A DNA stretch of 64,000 bases. Source: Amyelois transitella (taxonomy: Eukaryota > Arthropoda > Insecta > Lepidoptera > Pyralidae). Positions within the stretch are counted from its first letter, which is position 1, and each line of letters starts with the position of its first letter. Both the position numbers and the translations under genes were made by a program. The stretch spans positions 7,053,501 to 7,117,500 of the forward strand of contig NC_083506.1 of NCBI RefSeq assembly GCF_032362555.1. The letters are read 5' to 3'. Shown in pieces: positions 9,700 through 45,280 of this stretch. The notes below the pieces were generated by a model. That model was not told the DNA's origin. It made no database searches and worked only from the letters and a program-made list of their open reading frames with translations.

Positions 9700-12600
9700 A
9701 AAGCCTCTCCGAAGTCCGCGCGCACCACGATGCACGCCGTAACGGTTTTTGGGAAGTACAACAAAAAGTTTTCATCAATTTCTTAAATTGAATGTAGGTA
9801 CTGCATACTAACAAACTCTAATCAGGTTTTGAAAAGTTACAAAAAATTGACAAGCAAGCACTTACATTTATTTATTGAAATCGCGGACAGCTAAGGAGAG
9901 ATATCCGTATAGTCATAATATATAGGCCTTATTTAATTGATTCAAATACTTTTGTGGTGTTAACCTATAAGTCTTCCAAAAGTTTTAAGACAATGCAGTC
10001 AATCTGCATTGTATTTATTTGCATCGAATGGTCTTTGAATGTATCTAGGTTTTTGTAGTTTGAAAGAAAATTTCCTCACAATAAACAGCGTTCAAAATTA
10101 TTCAAATCAGGGCTGTCTTTTTTTTGTAACTGTGTACCTACATGTACCTATTCTCATGATTTCTTCAAAATGATTCATTAAAAAAGGTAAAAAATACTTA
10201 TTATCTATATTGAAAATCCACTGTGCATAGGGTTTTAGTTCCAAACAATAGAAAATGACGAGTATAGTATTTCAGTACTTGGGTATCTTATACATAACAT
10301 AAATACTGAAGACTTATTTATCTTAAATTATCAGTTAAGTATCTAATGACGAATACTTGTTAGGTACATTTATCATTGACCTATTATAAATATGGATACA
10401 TTTTCAAGTTGCAGTATTTAGAAGATTTTTTTATTGACAACTTTTTTATCATTACTGGGTGGACAGAGCTAACAGTCCCGAAAAGACCAAAACGCCACCT
10501 TGAGCTCAATGGGTTACTCAATGATGGAATTGAGATTCGGATATATACAGGTCACCAGCCCATCACATAAAGAAGAATTCCAAGTATTTCCAATTACAAT
10601 CTGTACGGAAAGAGAAGAAGCTTACGAACCCACTATGTTTTCTACTCTACCAGACAAGTGGAAGCTCGCGCTTGATGAATGTGCACGCACATTCTCTTAG
10701 ACGCTTTTTACGTCATCTATGAGAAAGAGATGGAATTATCCTGTTTTACATACATACATATGGTCACGTCTATATCCCATGCGGGGTAGATGTTCCATGT
10801 CCTGTTTTAAAGTGTCGGAAATCTAAGGCACCTTTATTATACAAGCACAGATATAAAATTTTTATTTCATGTCAAGGCAGGACCTTTAAATATTAAATGC
10901 TAGTTATTTATCTTCTTTTAACTGACATGTAACAACATATATTTGAAGTGTCCATAACAATGAACAATAATAATTAATTTTAAGTACCTACATATTTAGG
11001 TAGGTATTATAAATATCCGGAAAATCTATTATATGTTTACCTATTCTAATCAAAATTTATGGTAAATAGTTTTACTTGTAATTGGATCTTTGAGTATGTA
11101 TGTACACTTCCTCCGTTAGTACCGCCCGGTTACATCCTTTCCTCTTGAGAGAGGAGCCCGGGTTGCGGCTTTGACCATGAAGCGTCGCCTGTCTGACCTG
11201 TGCAAACTTTGCTGGAGAAACCGAACCTTTTGGGTCATTGTTATGCATGCAATTGCCTAAGGTTAACGCACGATGTTTTCCCTCACTGTAAGAGCATCGG
11301 TTAGCACGCAGACTAATGTACAAAACTCCGAAAATAATCCTTATGAACACTTAATGAACATGTGTCTCCCTGTGTAGGTAAGATTTAGCGGTTCGAAGGC
11401 TGACGATGACGAACCGAACCTGCACTTCCACCATAAGCTAAGCCATCCACAACTTCTGATGTTCCAATTCATAGAGGCTCATTGAATTTCAGTTTTTTAT
11501 AATTTTAGTGATCATTACATGATCATCCTCATAGAAGTCCCGAAGGACCCCGAGGAGCGCCGTTAACCACAATCTTGAAGTGAGAAAGTCAGTTTTCACA
11601 TGAAACTACACCCGTCCTACCTCCGCAATGTTGCAGATAAACGAAACACTTATAAAAGTAGCTGACTGTGACTTCGCTTGCGTGGATGAACGATTTTTGT
11701 CAAGGCGTCATTTCAAATACTAACAGATCGCCCGTTGCTTATATAAAAGAATCAAAGTTAATTTTTACAAAGGTGCCCTTGGAGTGCCAGTGAAGTCTTT
11801 TATGCATCACCTAGAAGATTTATATATGTACCTTCTGTTTTTCTCCGATTCGGCCTGATTGAAAGATTCGGGCGACCATACGGCGATGCAATACACATTA
11901 CGCCGACGTAACATGTATTGTCACGTCACAGTCATGCCCTCTAGAATAGGGAGCTAGTCAGATCAGAACTAAAGTTCGTTTTAACCAACAGCCCCCCCGT
12001 AAGGATCCCTTAATTTAAGGAAGACCATTTAAACCACCACCTGAGAGATTTTGTAGATTCAAGAAAAGATGCACTGTTCTAGATAGTTAAACGCGAGTAG
12101 CGTATCAATATATGTACCTCCCATGATGCTATTCGTATCACTGGAAGGTTAGAAGAGCCAATGGTGGTGGTGAGATAGATATACTGATATACATATTTTT
12201 TCATTCCCTTATATTGATTCCAAACTTAGAATGTGTTGTGTACCTTGTTGTGTAACTACTCATATCCACCGGTACAGGAGATGAGGCACGTTGGCTAAAA
12301 GAAAATAGACCAAAATACGCTATAAAAGGCATTCTACAGTGTTATAGAAGTCATTTGGAATAAAACTACAAAATTCATTATAAAATTTATTTTGAAATAA
12401 AAATAACATCAAGCTTTTAAAATTGACAATCCTCATGAAAATTATATAATAATTTATGAGCATATGTTCTCGTTAGGAAGAATAAATTTCATTATTTTTG
12501 TCTCACATACAGTACAAATTAAAACATATCAACGACGTAGACACGAGAAATTAATGTCTAAACAAGACTAATTTTGCCTTAGCTCAAACGCATTTTTTAA

Positions 12601-13171
12601 AATAGATAAAAAACTAGGTAAAAATTCATGAGCACCTAAATTATGTCAAAAAAATCTTGTAGTGTTAAAATATATTTTTCATAATCAACCCTATAAAAAT
12701 AAAATATTAATATTTTAAAATGTTATCTGTTTTGGAATTCTGCGTAACACAGACAAATATAAAAGTTAAAATGCAAACACAAAAATGGAATTTTTCATCT
12801 TTTAATGTGTATGAACACACAGTACTTCATAAACCTTATTCAATATATTCATATAAACAACATTTTAACCTATACTTCTTTTTTATTTTTACACTTTAGG
12901 AGATATTTTTACAACCCTGTATCCACTATACTTTTAATGACAATAGCATTACAGTCTGAAATATAGGTTTATAAAATTTCATCACAATCTTGGGAGTTTC
13001 AACGAAAAATCGTGTCATATAAAAAATAAATAAGACGACCGGTATTTGTGCTTCAGTATCGACCGACATTTAGAAAACAATGAAGGCAGAAAATAAAGTG
13101 TAGTGGAAGGACTGGATGCGATGAAGACAACCTTATAGAAATAATAGAGAGAAGGTGGCCAGAGTGTGACC
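9700..13171. other. intergenic: repeat debris and TRAM 3' region
   Basis: No gene is recognised. It holds a broken SINE at 10455-10795 and, around 11095-11360, a block (CTTGAGAGAGGAGCCCGGGTTG, CAAACTTTGCTGGAG, TTTCCCTCAC) that looks like a dispersed lepidopteran repeat rather than a gene. 11380-12350 is unassigned. 12360-13171 is very AT-rich and is probably the 3' UTR and downstream region of TRAM. Confidence 0.45.
10455..10795 (-). repeat. SINE-like repeat, decayed and interrupted
   Basis: GGACAGAGCTAACAGTC, GATGGAATTGAGATTC and CAGCCCATCAC mark an old copy. After an unrelated stretch comes TTTTTACGTCATCTATGAG and then a fresh tail (ACATACATACATATGGTCACG) to about 10790. This may be one disrupted copy or two partial copies. 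Confidence 0.6.
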
Positions 13172-16306
<3,135 letters not shown>

Positions 16307-16806
16307 CTAAATCTGGAAAAACACCAAAATTACAATCTAGCGCTATAAATATGGTGATTTCATAAAATAGGAACACAGTGGTTTAAACACTTTTCTAATA
16401 AAAGAATCAAAATATAGTACCAAAAAGTTGCCAATAAGATTTTGATAAGTCTATTCGAAAATATTTCAGACAGCAAAAACACCGACGTGACACTTTCACT
16501 TGCTACGCGGACAAATGTCAACTTCGAATGTTGTTTGTTTGTTGTGTTTGTTGTTGTGTTGGCACTTAAATAAACAATTGATTTATTTTTAAGTTTATTT
16601 TTCAATTTTAAATTCTTTGCTGATATTATACGTCATATTTATATTATTTCTATTAATTAATTTTGTTTGGATATACGTATATTTGTTGCAATAAAAAATA
16701 TCACTATTGGATATAATAACGCACTTCCTGGCTATAGACAACGAGAACCCATGGAGGGAGAGTGATGGCTTGAATTACCGTTAATTGGTATCGTTATTAC
16801 TGTTAA

Positions 16807-17236
16807 ACAGGGTACCGTTATAAATTAAGTACTGTTTTGCTGGTAACTATATTTTTGGCTTTATCTTCCGTTATACTCATATAACGTTACCTGCTTAACG
16901 CAATTTTTTTGTATTTACCGGTAAATTCATATAACGTTCCTGATTGATTTAATCATGGATTCGCTGTAAACACTTGTAATCCCGTCGCGTATCGTACAGT
17001 TGCGTTACGACGGAGAAACTTTAGGTACCTTTATTTTATAAAACAGAACAGATTTTCATTTCACATAACGTTAACAATATTTATAACGCTAATTGGTAAC
17101 ATCGTTTATAAAGTTGATTGGTAACGATATATAACGTAATTAAATACGCATTTAATGATACCGTCATAACTAATTAAAAATAAAGTTATTTACCGTTACT
17201 TTTAATGTTAATTTGGTAACGTTAAATAGCCCTGTG
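16807..17236. repeat. probable MITE rich in TAACGTTA/GGTAAC motifs
   Basis: The block starts with ACAGGGTACCGTTATA and ends with TTGGTAACGTTAAATAGCCCTGT, whose complement starts ACAGGGCTATTTAACG. This is a short imperfect terminal inverted repeat. Between them, CGTTA, TAACG and GGTAAC recur in both orientations many times. No target duplication is clear. Confidence 0.4.
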
Positions 17237-17652
17237 GAAAATCCCAAGGAATTGAAAGTTGGATAATATTAAATTCGATGATACTTAACGTTTAAGAAAA
17301 AGAACCGCCTCCAATCGATATCCTCATTTTTGGAAGTTGGTTAAATTTCTATAATCTTTTCCTTAGTGCAAATAACACTTTTCTGAAAACTGCAATAAAA
17401 TGAGTTCAGCGAAACGCGTGATAATCTCGGACGTTTATATACATACAACTGACTGTAACAAACTGAGAAACTACCCTTTTTTTAGGGGGTTAAAAACTTT
17501 GCAATTGGTGCCGGATTTTCTCTGCCGGAAACACACTTCTATTTTATTTACAAACTAGCTATTGCCCGTAACTTGTTTGCCGAAAACGTTCAAAAATAAA
17601 AGAAATTGCATTGCCCCTTAGAGGAGTGGGGGAAAAAATTTATATACTACTA

Positions 17653-18316
17653 CTAGCTGTGCCCGCGACTTCGTCCGCGTGGAATAGTTATTTTGGGCAT
17701 CATATTTATTTTCAGGCGGTCACGCGTATTAGAAAAAACGCTGGTTCGCCGTATTAAATGTTTCGCTGCAAATTGCTTATAACGACTATATCTCAAAACC
17801 TATTCGTCTGATTTATATACTGTAAATGGCAATTTTAGTCTACATGAAAAGCCGAAAGTAATAAACATATTTATTTGGATAAGGATTAATACTGAATTAA
17901 AGAAAATTGGTTTCAAAATAACTTATGTTTATAATGAAAAAATCATCTTAAAAAATGAACATAAAAGTGGTTATTGTAAGTAAACCTTAAGAGATAGATA
18001 TATGCTCTCGCGGACTTTTTTGTGGCAAAAAATGAGTACTTCACATCTTTAGTACCTTGTTTTACTATATCTTTGTTGGTTTGCGCAGCGTTCGCGCGGA
18101 AAGCTCGCAGATGGCAGACTCATTCAACTTTCACCTGCATTGTTGACGTTTCCCGTAGGAAATCCGGGATAAAATGTAGCCTATAGCCTTCCTCGATAAA
18201 TAGACTATCTAACAGTGAAAGAATTATTCAAATCGGTTCAGTAGTTTCTGAGATTAGCGCGTTTAAACAAACAAAAAAACAAAACAAACTCTTCAGCTTT
18301 ATAATATTAGTATAGA
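17653..18316 (+). mobile_element. dispersed repeat, CTAGCTG...TATAGA family, copy 1
   Basis: It starts CTAGCTGTGCCCGCGACTTC and ends TTATAATATTAGTATAGA. It aligns over almost its whole length with copies at 53965-54656, 57466-58260 and 61253-62199 (reverse). This copy lacks the CATCCTCCTCGGCTTTATC segment near the left end. No long inverted repeats, coding region or target duplication are visible. It is non-autonomous; a Helitron-like or LINE-derived origin is possible and I cannot assign it. Confidence 0.8.
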
Positions 18317-18385
18317 AGTATAGATGTACTGCCCTTGTTCGCCGTAAAAGTTCTCACAAAAAGTCAATAAAAAGTCAGCTTTTTA

Positions 18386-18421
18386 TCTCCCCCCACCAGG
18401 GTCAGCCCTGGTGGGGGGAGA
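18386..18421. repeat. perfect 16-bp inverted repeat (hairpin)
   Basis: Arms TCTCCCCCCACCAGGG (18386-18401) and CCCTGGTGGGGGGAGA (18406-18421) are separated by a four-base loop TCAG. This very GC-rich palindrome sits in AT-rich surroundings about 70 bp beyond a dispersed repeat. It lacks a T-tract and a gene context, so it is not called a terminator. Confidence 0.85.
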
Positions 18422-19078
18422 AATTTATGTAGGTACTTAAACCACAGATTAAAAAACATAACATTGAAGACTTATACCAATTTTAAAGTTGGTCCAAACA
18501 TATAGTTTCTTGCGATACGTTCGATTATAGAAGGAATAAAAAACGTTTGTATGACTGATGCAGATCCTTGAGCGATTACAATGCTCTCCGTTGTCATTGT
18601 ATAACTAACGTTTCTCTTGAGTTTAAGAAAACTTTACATGTTAAGAAAACCTCAGCAAACAGGAAGTAGTAAAACCATTTCGCAATGTTTCTTAACTGCC
18701 GGCAGGTTTCTTTACATAGATGTAGGGCTTTTGTGAACTTTTGTCTTTTTGTCCACATCATATTATAGATACTCTGTTAGAAGCTAAGCCATATCTACGG
18801 CTGCAGTACCTATGTATTATCAGGCTAAGAACAGCAAATGGTGAAAATATTTTGGTAAAGCTTTTTACGATCGGCTCCGTGACTATTAACTACTAATCTT
18901 GGTAGTTTTTTTTTTCACACGTAGGGATTTTAGTGCTACTGTAATCTAATCCGTCTCTTAGATTAGATTAGGTTATTTTACCTGCGTAGTACCACAGTTC
19001 TCGATATCGTCATGCTCCACTCTCACTATTGTTACATCACAAATGCTTTTTTTTATTATGTTCTTCGTGACTTCATCA

Positions 19079-19335
19079 ACATACATACATATAATCACGT
19101 CTATATCCCTTGCGGGTTAGACAGAGGCAACAGTCTTGTAAAGACTGATAGGCCACGTTCAGCTATTTGGCTTTAAGATAGAATTGAGATTCAAATAGTG
19201 ACAGGTTGCTAGCCCATCGCCTAAAAAAGAATCTCAAGTATGTAAGCCTATCCCTTAGTCGCCTTTTACGACATTTATAGGAAAGAGATGGAGTGGTCCC
19301 ATTATTTTTTGTATTTGTGCCGGGAACCACACGGC
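19079..19335 (-). mobile_element. SINE-like repeat, full length
   Basis: Reverse-orientation copy: (ACAT)n, ATAATCACGTCTATATCCC, GCCACGTTCAGCTATTTGG, the CTAGCCCATCGCCTAAA block and the head GTGCCGGGAACCACACGGC. Confidence 0.85.
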
Positions 19336-20289
19336 TTAATGACTTCGTCAACTCTATCTAAATACCAAGTTATAACTAAGTCATCTGCAATGATATATGA
19401 TCCCCTAATCCAACCAAATTACAAGGGCTTAGGTAACTGAATTTCTAGAATTAAATTTAATATGTTCTTTGGAAGAATTGAATCCTTTCCGGAAATAAAA
19501 CAGTTATTTTGACCAAAGAAGTATATTTATTTTATCTTTGAGAATTGATAACAGGTTATACTTTATTTGCCGCCGAACTTTACGTAAAAAGAATAATCTA
19601 TATTACAAAAAATAATGTCGAAAAAATACTGCTACAATATGAACTAAAATCGCTCCAATTGAAGCATGATTTAACACAAACTTCACTGGCTTTAAAAATA
19701 AAAAATAACAAAAGTTGTATATTTTCACTAGATTTTTAGAAACTCATTTTAACAGTTATAGAGCAGATGATTTAATATTTGCAATAAATAATAATTGTTA
19801 TTACTTAAAACTATAAAAATGATGCGTGATATACGTATCAAATTCCAAAAATAAATTGAATCTATGTTAAATATTATATGATTTTACACGTTACTCCACA
19901 GCCATACATTATGTTTTTTTGTTTGATTAATTACCTAATAAGCCAGTGTTCTTATAAATATTGGCTGGCGTTCTTTGCTACTATAATGTTCAAATAGAAT
20001 GAAGAGTAGGTAGATATTATAAATCTTTTAAATAAAACACTTAGAAGCCAATAGAATAAAGAGAAAATAATTTAACCATAAATTTTGAGTGTTTATTTCT
20101 AAAATAATAGATTCATTAAAACTACAAAAATACTAATTTGTTTAAAAAGATCTCCTAAATTACACATCTATACTAAACTTGTGACCCGTCGATCATTTTA
20201 ACTTCACAATCCTATTGTACCATTGCAATAAATAAGTGATGTTAAAAATGGCGAGCGTCAATACTAAAGCCATTGTTACATTGTCATGT

Positions 20290-32335
<12,046 letters not shown>

Positions 32336-33423
32336 GCTTGAGGATTAAAATACACCCTGCACCTACAAGTTAGAAACCACTAATTATTTCTATTATTATG
32401 TAATAACACTACATGATTTCATAAGACAAATTAATTATCATACGGAGATTCTTCGGAAAAGAGTCTTATAGGCAGCAAAAGTACAATTTACGCACCAAAA
32501 AACAAATACTAATATCCCGAATTTGAATCTGTTTCGGTTTTATGTACTTATTGACCAAGGTGACCTTTGGCTTGGATGACAGATCAATATTGACATGACA
32601 ACATGACAATTAGGTATTTGGGGCTGCCAGTTTTTTAAATATTTTCTACTAATTATAAGTAGTAGTATTATACCTAGAAGTAGTAGAATACATACTCGGA
32701 GATTGTTCGGGTATGCTAGTGTGACTACTACTATTATACTACCTACTTACTATCAAATACCTACATTTCGAAAAAAGCTATTTTTTCCTCTCCAAACTTG
32801 GTACGAACATTTATGAGATGCGTTATTTACGCACATAGAAACCGTGATTAACATCGTGAAAGGTCGGAAGCTGAAATTTTCACAAATTTTATGATATTTC
32901 GTCCAAGAAATTAAAACGAAATAATGAAACGAGGACTAGGTTGTACTTATATTCTTGTCAGCTGTCGGTAGTGTTTTTGTTTGTCATCGACTTGTATCAT
33001 GAAATTAAACGATCTATCTATCGTCACGAAATATTTTCACCCTCACTCACTCAAGTAAAATGAATATTGACTTTAAATTAAATTATCAATTTAAAATCAA
33101 TATTCTTTTAAACTTAGAGATCGATTAGCTATAAAATTTAAGTCCAATAAATTATAAAAATTTTGGTTTTCAGGAAAATATTTTTACTCCTTAACTAATA
33201 ATTTCGCGCTCAAGATAACTGAACAAATAAAAAATTGATTAGATTTGTGTTTATGTATGCTTTTTCCACAAAGTTGTTGTTAGATGAGGGTCGAAAAGGA
33301 CTGATTGAATTGCTAATTGCTTTGTGAAAACGTGGTAGTGGTAGTCATAGTATCTACCCAAGTATTTTCATTAGTTCTACTTATAACCTCTTATGTTCTT
33401 AGCATCTATAAATTAGTTTAATT
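32336..33423. other. divergent intergenic region, Pfk / RpII215
   Basis: The two genes point away from each other across about 1.5 kb. The Pfk side has an AG just before the first coding exon, so its promoter may lie further right. A GTAGTAGTA-rich imperfect inverted repeat lies at about 32655-32755. No coding sequence is seen. Confidence 0.5.
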
Positions 33424-33690
33424 GCCGTGTGGTTCCCGGCACCAATAAAAAAAAAAAAGAATAGCACCACTCCATCTCTTTCCCATGGATGTCGTAAAAG
33501 GCGACTAAGGGATAGGCTTACAAACTTGGGATTCTTTTTTAGGCGACAGGCTAGCAACCTGTCACTATATGAATCTCAATTCTATCATTAAGCCAAATAG
33601 CTGAACGTGGCCTTTCAGTCTTTTCAAGACTGTTGGCTCTGTCTACCCCGTAAGGGATATAGACGTGATGATATGTATGTATGTATGTAG
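33424..33690 (+). mobile_element. SINE-like repeat immediately upstream of RpII215
   Basis: Full-length forward copy: head GCCGTGTGGTTCCCGGCACC, A-run, CTCTTTCCCATGGATGTCG, GGCTAGCAACCTGTCACTAT, GCTGAACGTGGCCTTTCAG, CTGTCTACCCCGTAAGGG, and a (TATG)n tail ending 125 bp before the RpII215 start codon. Confidence 0.9.
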
Positions 33691-33815
33691 TTTAATTTAA
33701 GGTGGTAGTGCAGTAGCAATTCGACTTGGCCGGGGCACTGACTTTTGGACCAACCCCAGTCGCGCCCCCAGAAGAATGAATGAGTCACTTCACTTATCGT
33801 CAACGTCAATTTAAA

Positions 33816-43204
<9,389 letters not shown>

Positions 43205-45280
43205 AGTGTCATAGCTTGATTGATTGGAACTAGATATATGTATATATATATTTATTTATTTATTTATTATTCTTTATATATAGCTATATATTAATTTATT
43301 TTATATATAAAACTAGTGAGTATACTATAATAAGTGAAGAATACGATAGAAAAATCAAAACCGGCGATGCATTATACCCTACATTAGATTTCCTATACAT
43401 ATATATATAAGATGGTAGCTAGGCATCGTTTGCGAGTTAGTTACAGGTGGTGAAATAGTCAGAGCGATCACTTTTCACCACTTCGGACTACCCAGGTTTG
43501 GTCTTCGGTAACGGACATTGTTTTTACGGTTTATTATTTTATTTTTTGGGTCCTGGACCTTTATTTATATAAATACTATCGTAGTACAAGTTTTAAACTT
43601 ACTTCGTGGCTGATCTGTGTTATTTGTCCATACATATTTTTTGTTTTCTGACGTCCACCCAACACGTCTTGAATACAAGGTACTATATAGTATTAAGTGA
43701 ATTAATTGATTGATTAATTGAATTGCAAATTACTCGTATTACCTATGTGATTTTAAATTTTTTTGGAAGTGACTGAACAGTCAACACAATGACTATTGTT
43801 TTTCCCTAGTGGATAATTATTATAATTTAAGTAATCATACTTGTTATTAGGAGTAACAAGGCATCGTTATGTTAGTGGATTTAACAGAGAGTAGATATAT
43901 ATGAATCCGGCCAAGTACAAGTCAGACTCGCGCACGTATGGTTCCGTCCCATGATCACGTTTGTTACTTAGGTAATATTTAATTTTTATATTCAAATTTC
44001 TACCTGTTTATTTAATTTGCTTAAAACTTACGTTTGTTGCATGGGAGCCCACACAGCCCCCTGTTGCTTTAATTATTACATAAAATTGTTTTTTTATTTA
44101 TTTTGAAAGGTATTATATTGATTTTGAGTATTTTCTTGTTATTGCGGCAACAACCAATTTGTAAAAATTTCAGCTTTTTTGCTATTATTGTTAGTTATCT
44201 GGTGACAGATAGCAAAGACAGCGGAGGCGTCTATTACTAAGCCGATTTGACATATTAGGTACGGAACTCTTAAAAGCTAAATTAGACATTCATTGCCTTG
44301 CCTCTGTGCTGAGAGTCCAATGAATCGGGCAGCCCAAAAATGGTTTCTAAGCACCCCCTGCAAATATAGATGCTGAACAGAAACATGACTTTCTGAGATC
44401 CACTAACAAGTTGACAAAGTATAGGTACATGTCTGATAAGATGAAAAAAAAGGAAAAAAGAAGGAAAGATATTTCTTCTTTTTTTGTTTCTGTTATTAAC
44501 CGCAGAGTAAGAGAGGCAAGATAAGACATGTTTTATTAACATTGACAAGGCATATGAATACCTTTTCTCTCGTTCCATATTTTTGAAAATGAACTACGAG
44601 TTAGAAAGACAGTCAAGATAAGACAGAAGATACCTACGCTTTGTAAAAGATCGTGAATTACTTTGCTTGGTTCACTAGCATCTATATTTACATGGCATTG
44701 TAATGTCTGGTTTACTTTTGCCCGTATTATAGAATATGTAATAACAAATTACCTATAATATATCATATATTTTATTTTTGTTTACTACAATTTATAAAGT
44801 TTATTCTTAAATTATTTAGATTTTGTAAAAGATAATATTAAATGAAAAAAATTATGTTATATTGAAATTTTGGAAAATAAACGTTTTCTAGGCAAAACTA
44901 CATTTTCTGTTTAAATTAAGTATACGTTTACTATCTTTTACCTGCTGCATTGCTCTCGCTAATTTTGCGCCACCTGCAAAAGAAGGTTTTAAGCAAATTC
45001 CAGGGTAACTATAGTTTTTACGGAAATGAATGATGATAACTACACTAAAAAGGTTGAGACTTTGAGAGTGTGTATTAAAGGAATTTCTCGTTGAGATTCT
45101 TGCCAAGTAGTCACGCAAGAATGCAGAGCGCCTATAAAAACCTAACTAACACAATGCAGGATCCATGGTAAAGGCATACCCTGGCCTCTCCAGAGTATTG
45201 AGGATCCAACCAGGATTATTAAAGCCAGGAGCAAGAAGATTTTATGGATGTTTGTGATTCGAAATAAAAAAATATTATGA
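43205..45280. other. RpII215 3' region and intergenic DNA
   Basis: Immediately after the stop is an AT-rich 3' UTR-like stretch. About 43908-44280 resembles a dispersed lepidopteran repeat I have seen elsewhere: AATCCGGCCAAGTACAAGTC, AGACTCGCGCACGTATGG, then GGTGACAGATAGCAAAGACA and GGTACGGAACTC. The rest (44281-45280) holds no supported gene. Confidence 0.5.

Larger units (their letters stand above)
16320..20289. other. intergenic between TRAM and Pfk, repeat-rich
   Basis: No gene is seen. It contains a GTTAC-motif-rich element (16807-17236), a 0.66-kb dispersed repeat (17653-18316), a perfect hairpin (18386-18421), a SINE (19079-19335) and then very AT-rich DNA (19340-20289) that includes the Pfk 3' UTR. 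Confidence 0.5.

Noticed and set aside
11072-11350. 92-codon minus-strand frame
   Set aside because: The sequence looks like a dispersed repeat (CCCGGGTTG, TTTCCCTCAC blocks) translated by chance.
32655-32755. Imperfect inverted repeat rich in GTAGTAGTA upstream of Pfk
   Set aside because: Simple-sequence composition explains most of the pairing.
33424-33440. SINE head GGTTCCCGGCACC read as a tRNA B box, so the repeat as a tRNA gene
   Set aside because: It lies at the very start of the repeat with no A box or cloverleaf before it; not a tRNA gene.
44949-44979. Possible minus-strand mini-exon GGAKLARAMQQ between TTTTGCAG and GTAAAA
   Set aside because: Too short, with no neighbouring exons or family match.
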